The position numbers and the translations under genes are program-made. DNA of 64,000 nucleotides from Pseudomonas sp. L5B5. GTDB taxonomy: Bacteria; Pseudomonadota; Gammaproteobacteria; Pseudomonadales; Pseudomonadaceae. Positions 59,854-64,000 of the stretch are shown piece after piece. Under the pieces are notes generated by a model, which saw only the letters and a program-made list of their open reading frames with translations, did not search any database and was not told where the DNA came from. The first letter of the stretch is position 1; each line of letters begins with the position of its first letter. Location of the stretch: positions 3,038,001 through 3,102,000 of the forward strand of contig NZ_CP084742.1 in the NCBI RefSeq assembly GCF_020520285.1, given 5' to 3'.

Positions 59854-61221
59854 CTAGCGCACCCCGCTGGCGCGCAAGGCGGCCGGGGTGTAGTCGGCCG
59901 CCTTGGCGGCGAAACCGAACTGCAGGCTGTACTTCTCCTCGTTCTTCATCCCCAGGGCCAGGTAGCGGCCGGCGTTCAGGTCATACAGGGCCTCCAGGGT
60001 GTAGGCCGGCACCTGATGGTCGTAGTAGTACTGCGCATGGCCTTCGGCAACCCGCCACAGCTGGCCGCGACCGTCATAGTGGTCCACCAGGGCCACTTGC
60101 CAGCTGTCTTCGTCGATGTACATGTGCCGGGTGGCGTAGATATGCCGCTGGTTCGGCTTGACCGTGCCCACCACCTCCCAGACCCGGTGCAGCTCATAGC
60201 GGGTCAGGTCCTGGTTGATGTGCCCGGCCTTGACGATGTCGTCGTACTTGAGGCTCGGGGAGTCCAGCTTGTAGCTGTTGTAAGGGATGTACATCTCCTT
60301 CTTGCCCACCAGCTTCCAGTCGTAGCGGTCGGGAGCACCGGAGAACATGTCGAAGTTGTCCGAGGTGCGCAGGCCGTCGGCAGCGGTACCCGGGCCGTCG
60401 TAGGCCACCTGCGGGGCACGGCGCACACGGCGCTGGCCGGCGTTGTAGATCCACGCCGAACGCGGCTCCTTGACCTGGTCCAGGGTCTCGTGGACCAGCA
60501 GCACGTTGCCCGCCAGGCGCGCCGGCGCCGTCACCGACTGCTTGAAGAAATTTTGCACGTTGGCGGCCTTGGCCGGGTCCAGGTCAGGGATCAGTTGCGG
60601 CGCCGCCACTTCTTCCTCGAAACGGATCGAGGTATAGCTGCCGTTGGTCTGCGGGGTGACCTGGGTGACGATGCGCTTCTGGTTGCCGCCGTGATAGCGG
60701 GTCAGGTGGTTCCACAGCACTTCGATACCGTTCTTCGGAATCGGGAAGGCGTAGTAGCGGTTGCCGGTGAAATTGGCCAGGCCGTTGCCGTCGTTGGTGG
60801 TGGTCACGCTCAGCGCGCTGCGCTTGGCCGACTCGTAGATCTCGGGCGGCAGGCCGACGCTGCGGTGGGTGGGATAGACCGGGATCCGGTAGCTGTCCGG
60901 GTAGCGCTTGAACATCGCCACCTGGCCGTCCGAGAGCTTGTCCTTGTATTTGTCCACCGTCGCTGCGGTGATGATGAACAGCGGTTTTTCATTGGCGAAC
61001 GGGTCGGCGAGAAAGCCCTTGCTGTCCACCGCCCCGGCATTCTTGGCAATGCCTCCGGTCCAGGCCGGGATCGAGCCGTCGGCATTACCGGCTTTTTCCG
61101 CGCCCACCGGGGTCAGGCTGGTGCCCAGCTTGGCGGCTTCTTCCGGGCTTACCGCGGCCATCAGGCTGGCCGCCCACAGCCCCAGCGCCAGGGCGCTGCA
61201 TTGCAGGATCATCTTGCGCAT
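59854..61221 (-). CDS. DUF1329 family outer-membrane-associated protein
   Basis: 455-residue exported protein with a signal peptide to ~22 (ASLMA/AVSPEEAAKLG). Family blocks include PVGAEKAGNADGSIPAWTGGI and RYELHRVWEVVGTVKPNQRH. DUF1329 proteins have a LolA-like fold and nearly always occur with a DUF1302 partner; together they are thought to serve transport of hydrophobic or aromatic substrates across the outer membrane, without firm proof. It lies 24 bp after the DUF1302 gene. Confidence 0.9.
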   Translation of the reverse strand: MRKMILQCSALALGLWAASLMAAVSPEEAAKLGTSLTPVGAEKAGNADGSIPAWTGGIAKNAGAVDSKGFLADPFANEKPLFIITAATVDKYKDKLSDGQVAMFKRYPDSYRIPVYPTHRSVGLPPEIYESAKRSALSVTTTNDGNGLANFTGNRYYAFPIPKNGIEVLWNHLTRYHGGNQKRIVTQVTPQTNGSYTSIRFEEEVAAPQLIPDLDPAKAANVQNFFKQSVTAPARLAGNVLLVHETLDQVKEPRSAWIYNAGQRRVRRAPQVAYDGPGTAADGLRTSDNFDMFSGAPDRYDWKLVGKKEMYIPYNSYKLDSPSLKYDDIVKAGHINQDLTRYELHRVWEVVGTVKPNQRHIYATRHMYIDEDSWQVALVDHYDGRGQLWRVAEGHAQYYYDHQVPAYTLEALYDLNAGRYLALGMKNEEKYSLQFGFAAKAADYTPAALRASGVR

Positions 61222-61245
61222 TCAGGTACTCCTTCTTGTGCCGGT

Positions 61246-63036
61246 TCAGAAGTTCACGCCAAAGCTCAACGCGAGGAAGTCCCGGTCGGTCAGGGTGTTG
61301 TAGCGCCCGCCAAAGAAGTCGGTGTAGCTGAGGCTGGCGGTGTAGGTGTTGCGGTAGTCGGCATCGACCCCGACGCTCAGGGCCTTGGCGCCCTGGTTGA
61401 ACAGGCCGTTGGGGCCGTAGCCATTGACATCGTGGGACCAGGACAGGTTGGGCTTGAAGTTGATCCCGGCGATCACGTTGCTGTAGTCGAGGATGGCCCG
61501 GGCGCGATAACCCCAGGAGGTGGCCGTGACGAAGCCGCCGGTGTCGCCACCGTAGCCGTACTGGCCGTACACCGAGTCCCGGCCATAGCGCAGCTTGCTC
61601 TTGTCTTCCAGGCCACCGACGTGGACGATCGCCGCCTCGCCCACCAGGGTCAGGCGGTCGGCCCCCAGCACCTGGTCGAAGAACTGGGTCATGGTGCTCT
61701 GGATCTGGGTGATTTCCTTGCGCCGGTAACCGGTGTTGTCGGCCCCCGGGGCGGTCCTGATCGGCGACGCCGTGCCCCCGGCGATGGGGTTGAGCAGGGC
61801 CAGGGTCAGGTCGTTGGTGTTGACCTGCACCGGCGCGTTGGGCCGGTAGCTGATCTCGCCGGTCCAGGCAGTGCCGGTGGGCAGGGTGGTGGAGAAGCTG
61901 GCGCCGTACAGGCGGATGTCCTCGGGGTATTCGAGGTAGTACTGACCACGACCGAGCATCACGCTTTGCACCAGGCCGCTGCCGGAGCCGGGGGCGATGC
62001 CGTTGGCGGCACCGGCAATGGCGCCCAGGGTCGCCGCGCTGACATTGGCCGTGGTGGTACTCACCACCGGGCTGCGGGAGTGGTAGTTCATGAAGTACAG
62101 GCCGTACTCGGTGTCATCGCCCAGCCAGCGCAGGGCTGCGCCCCACTGTCCGGAGTCCCGGGCGTCGCGATCACCGCCGCGTGGCAGGATCACCCCCTCG
62201 CGGGTCACCTGGAAACCCTGGCCAAAGGCCGCCGCCACCGGTTGCAACGGCGCGATCGCCGGGCTGCCGACGGTGTAGCCGGTGGTGCAGCCGTCCGCTA
62301 CCACGTCGTTGCCGAAAAAGGTGCCGCAGTTGTCCACCACGGTCTGGTCCCACTCCAGCTGGTAGAAGCCCTCGACCGTCAGCTGGTTGGTCAAGCCCTG
62401 GGAGGCGAACAGCATGTTCACCGGCACCAGGCCTTCCTTGATCTCGGCGCCGGGCCGGCGAAAGGCCGAGACGTCCACCGGGTTGATGCTGTTGATGGAG
62501 TTGCCGATGAAGGTGCTCTCGCCCCAGCTGACCACCTGCTTGCCGGCGCGCACAGTGCCCGGCAGGTTGGCGATGGAGTAGTTGTGATAGACGAAGGCAT
62601 CGAGGATCTGCGCGCCCGAGGACTTGGCGCCTTCCTTGCGGTTGTGGTCGCTGATGGGCTTGAACTCGCGGTCTTCGTCCTTGAGCTCGAAGTCGTACCA
62701 GTATTTGCCACGCACGAAGACCCCGCTGTCGCGGTACTTGAGCTCCAGGTCATGCAGGCCCTTGAAGATCTTCGAGAAGGTCTGGCCCTTCTTGAAATTC
62801 AGCCGGCCATCGTCACCGGTGGACGATTGCGCAGTACCGCCGTTGACCGTGCCGACGAACTCCCGATCGGCATCGCGCATGCCCCAACTGGCGCCCACGG
62901 ACAGCGACGAGTCGAACTGGCCTTCGATTTCCCCGATGTTGAATGACACCGCCTGCGCCTGGGCGCTGCAACCCAGTGCTACCGCGACGGCCAGGGCCTG
63001 CGGTGTGAAGATGGCGCGCATTGTTGTTCTTGTCAT
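61246..63036 (-). CDS. DUF1302 family outer-membrane protein
   Basis: 596-residue predicted beta-barrel protein. Signal peptide to ~29 (SAQAQA/VSFNIGEIEGQFDS), many alternating aromatic strands, and a C-terminal Phe (LSFGVNF), as expected of an outer-membrane barrel. It forms an operon with DUF1329. A 17-bp perfect palindrome lies 133 bp upstream. ATG 63036 is used; ATG 63021 (MRAIFTPQ) is a possible internal start. The substrate is unknown. Confidence 0.9.
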   Translation of the reverse strand: MTRTTMRAIFTPQALAVAVALGCSAQAQAVSFNIGEIEGQFDSSLSVGASWGMRDADREFVGTVNGGTAQSSTGDDGRLNFKKGQTFSKIFKGLHDLELKYRDSGVFVRGKYWYDFELKDEDREFKPISDHNRKEGAKSSGAQILDAFVYHNYSIANLPGTVRAGKQVVSWGESTFIGNSINSINPVDVSAFRRPGAEIKEGLVPVNMLFASQGLTNQLTVEGFYQLEWDQTVVDNCGTFFGNDVVADGCTTGYTVGSPAIAPLQPVAAAFGQGFQVTREGVILPRGGDRDARDSGQWGAALRWLGDDTEYGLYFMNYHSRSPVVSTTTANVSAATLGAIAGAANGIAPGSGSGLVQSVMLGRGQYYLEYPEDIRLYGASFSTTLPTGTAWTGEISYRPNAPVQVNTNDLTLALLNPIAGGTASPIRTAPGADNTGYRRKEITQIQSTMTQFFDQVLGADRLTLVGEAAIVHVGGLEDKSKLRYGRDSVYGQYGYGGDTGGFVTATSWGYRARAILDYSNVIAGINFKPNLSWSHDVNGYGPNGLFNQGAKALSVGVDADYRNTYTASLSYTDFFGGRYNTLTDRDFLALSFGVNF

Positions 63037-63396
63037 GCGTCTTCCCCGGTGAGTGACAGGAAGCCCACCCTACTGCCGCGATGGCGGGATCGATAAGCGC
63101 ACCAAGGAGGTATTCGGGCTGTCACTCAAAGGGATTACTGCCCTTGCCCTGGGGGCGGTTCAGGGCACTATCCAGCGGCTGGATACAGGCTCATCAGAGA
63201 CGTCGATGCAGGGTGATGGCGGGAGCGGGCCAGCGCAGCGACTGTTGCTCAAGCTGTAACAGTCCTTGTCCTGAATCGCTATTTTTCCGGGCCAGGCCAG
63301 GGCTTATTCTTCACTCGCAGTCACGGCAGACACCCCGTCGCCACTGACACCGAACGTACCGGGCATGCACCTTTGCCGGGAATGATTTCCAGCGAT
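63037..63396. other. Intergenic region with a perfect palindrome, no gene seen
   Basis: Left part of the 496-bp gap between DUF1302 and the channel-like gene. It should hold the promoter of the DUF1302-DUF1329 operon. Apart from the palindrome at 63169-63185 and a GCCCTG/CAGGGC pair nearby (63146-63166), nothing gene-like is supported. Confidence 0.6.
63169..63185. promoter_or_regulatory. Perfect 17-bp palindrome upstream of DUF1302-DUF1329
   Basis: TATCCAGC-G-GCTGGATA, 8-1-8, 133 bp before the DUF1302 start. A candidate operator for the MalT-like LuxR regulator or another activator. Confidence 0.5.
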
Positions 63397-63503
63397 TTGA
63401 AGTTGTGCGATTCAAGCCGCTACTCCAGGTTCACTGACGTTGATTTTGTAGCTCCTTGATCTAACGTCTTACTTCGGCCGCTGCTCTTGCAGCGGCCTTT
63501 TTT
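63397..63503 (+). ncRNA. Candidate small RNA with promoter and strong terminator
   Basis: A rho-independent terminator (GGCCGCTGC-TCTT-GCAGCGGCC plus six T, 63476-63503) points right with no protein gene upstream on that strand. A promoter-like TTGAAG (63397-63402), 17-bp spacer and CTACTC (63420-63425) would give a transcript of about 72 bases starting near 63432. It could be a known Pseudomonas sRNA such as RgsA (P16); this is not verified from sequence alone. The alternative is a terminator that only blocks antisense transcripts. Confidence 0.4.
63476..63503 (+). terminator. Rho-independent terminator without an upstream coding gene
   Basis: Perfect 9-bp stem GGCCGCTGC / GCAGCGGCC, loop TCTT, six T. 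The strength and orientation suggest it ends a non-coding transcript. Confidence 0.88.
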
Positions 63504-63532
63504 ATCCCTGGTATTCAAGTGGGGCGTTGCCA

Positions 63533-63892
63533 CTACGCCGCGTCGTCATCGCTCTCGTCGTAATGAAACTTGTGCAGCAGACGGTGCGCCACCGGGGACA
63601 GGATCAAGCCCAGGGTGGCGGCAAAAACCAGGTTGGTATACAGCCCATAGGTGGCAAAAAACAGTTTGCCGCCGGAGGTTTGCGGCATGTTGATGGGGCC
63701 GATGCCACCGAGGATCATCGCCGCGTCATACAGGGCATCGTGGAAGGAAATGTCCTGCTCGAAATACAGCAGGCCACTGATGCCCAGCAGCACCGAAAAG
63801 ATGATCAGCGCCAGCACCACCAGCCCATGCACACATAAACGACGGATAAACAGCAGCCGCGACAATACCGGCTGGTCCTTGGACTCATACAT
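63533..63892 (-). CDS. Two-TM ion-channel-like membrane protein
   Basis: 119 residues with the outline of a bacterial two-TM potassium-channel unit: TM1 (VVLALIIFSVLLGISGLLYF), a pore-helix region (FHDALYDAAMILGGIGPINMPQ), and TM2 (TYGLYTNLVFAATLGLILSP). The filter position reads GIG rather than GYG, and the usual Asp after it is Pro. ATG 63892 has AGGGAG upstream; longer in-frame starts add a non-conserved basic extension. Channel function is therefore uncertain; it may be a regulatory or non-conducting relative. Confidence 0.7.
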   Translation of the reverse strand: MYESKDQPVLSRLLFIRRLCVHGLVVLALIIFSVLLGISGLLYFEQDISFHDALYDAAMILGGIGPINMPQTSGGKLFFATYGLYTNLVFAATLGLILSPVAHRLLHKFHYDESDDDAA

Positions 63893-63950
63893 CGAGGGCA
63901 CTCCCTGTTCGTTCGCGGACCGTCGAGCATAGTGACGAACACGGCGGGAG

Positions 63951-63979
63951 TAAAACCGCCAGGCCCGAAGGCCTGGCGG
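63951..63979 (-). terminator. Terminator of a leftward gene outside the window
   Basis: CCGCCAGGCC-CGAA-GGCCTGGCGG (63956-63979). On the minus strand the loop is TTCG and the stem runs into TTTTA, so it ends a leftward gene lying beyond the right edge. Confidence 0.8.
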
Positions 63980-64000
63980 GGGATGAATCAAGCGTGGACA

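Noticed and set aside
59821-62946. Open frame of 1041 codons on the plus strand across DUF1329 and DUF1302
   Set aside because: It is antisense to two well-supported genes with signal peptides and an operon terminator. Its Gly/Val/His/Gln-rich composition is that of high-GC antisense frames.

Overview
The window is 64 kb of a high-GC gammaproteobacterial chromosome, almost certainly a Pseudomonas of the fluorescens group (P. protegens / P. chlororaphis / P. fluorescens-like). The evidence is an alginate operon in the canonical Pseudomonas order, Pseudomonas-restricted families (DUF3077, DUF3509, DUF3649), three families of intergenic REP-type palindromes, and proteins that match Pseudomonas or E. 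coli relatives over full length (AlgI, AlgL, FecA). Genes are dense and mostly core-genome. The only clearly AT-richer stretch is about 9.76-11.05 kb.

Layout. 0-9.2 kb: the downstream half of the alginate operon, algG (cut by the window edge)-algX-algL-algI-algJ-algF-algA, closed by a strong terminator. 9.5-11.1 kb: a small variable region with a DUF3077 gene behind a structured leader and an orphan DUF7716-like gene. 11.1-14.9 kb: a small membrane protein, an SDR oxidoreductase and a tandem pair of paralogous lipoproteins that both appear to start with TTG. 15.2-21.2 kb: a four-gene AaeXAB-like efflux operon (outer-membrane lipoprotein, FUSC permease, DUF1656, HlyD adaptor) with a divergent LysR regulator. 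21.3-24.4 kb: a 2-hydroxyacid dehydrogenase, and an EamA exporter divergent from an AraC regulator.

24.4-41.3 kb is a TonB-centred nutrient-uptake region. It holds a siderophore receptor with a signalling domain; a self-contained operon exbD-tonB-TonB receptor-exbB-5'-nucleotidase lipoprotein preceded by a good PHO box; a five-gene operon of DUF3649, PepSY reductase-like protein, DUF3325, FecI and FecR without its own receptor; and, divergent from a shared Fur-box promoter region, a complete fecI-fecR-fecA ferric-citrate system. The PHO-box operon is the most interesting system here: the gene content predicts surface capture of a phosphorylated compound, hydrolysis by the nucleotidase, and a private TonB energy supply, all under phosphate control.

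41.4-51.2 kb: an HPF/RaiA-like ribosome-associated protein, a DsdC-like LysR divergent from sdaA-sdaC (serine deamination and uptake), DUF3509, PsiE, a LexA-boxed yebG, a leucine-dehydrogenase-family protein lacking the expected catalytic lysine, a SirB1 protein, a methyltransferase and a GNAT acetyltransferase. 51.2-56.9 kb: homogentisate degradation (hmgA-fahA-maiA plus an aromatic-acid MFS carrier) divergent from the IclR repressor hmgR, with overlapping CGTAAT half-sites between them. 56.9-63.0 kb: a MalT-like LuxR regulator, then a DUF1302-DUF1329 operon with a perfect 17-bp palindrome upstream. 63.0-64.0 kb: a possible small RNA ending at a strong terminator, and a two-TM channel-like protein with a non-canonical filter.

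All functions are inferred from reading the sequence. No database or structure search was run, and start codons were chosen from ribosome-binding sites, signal peptides and overlaps as stated in each entry.
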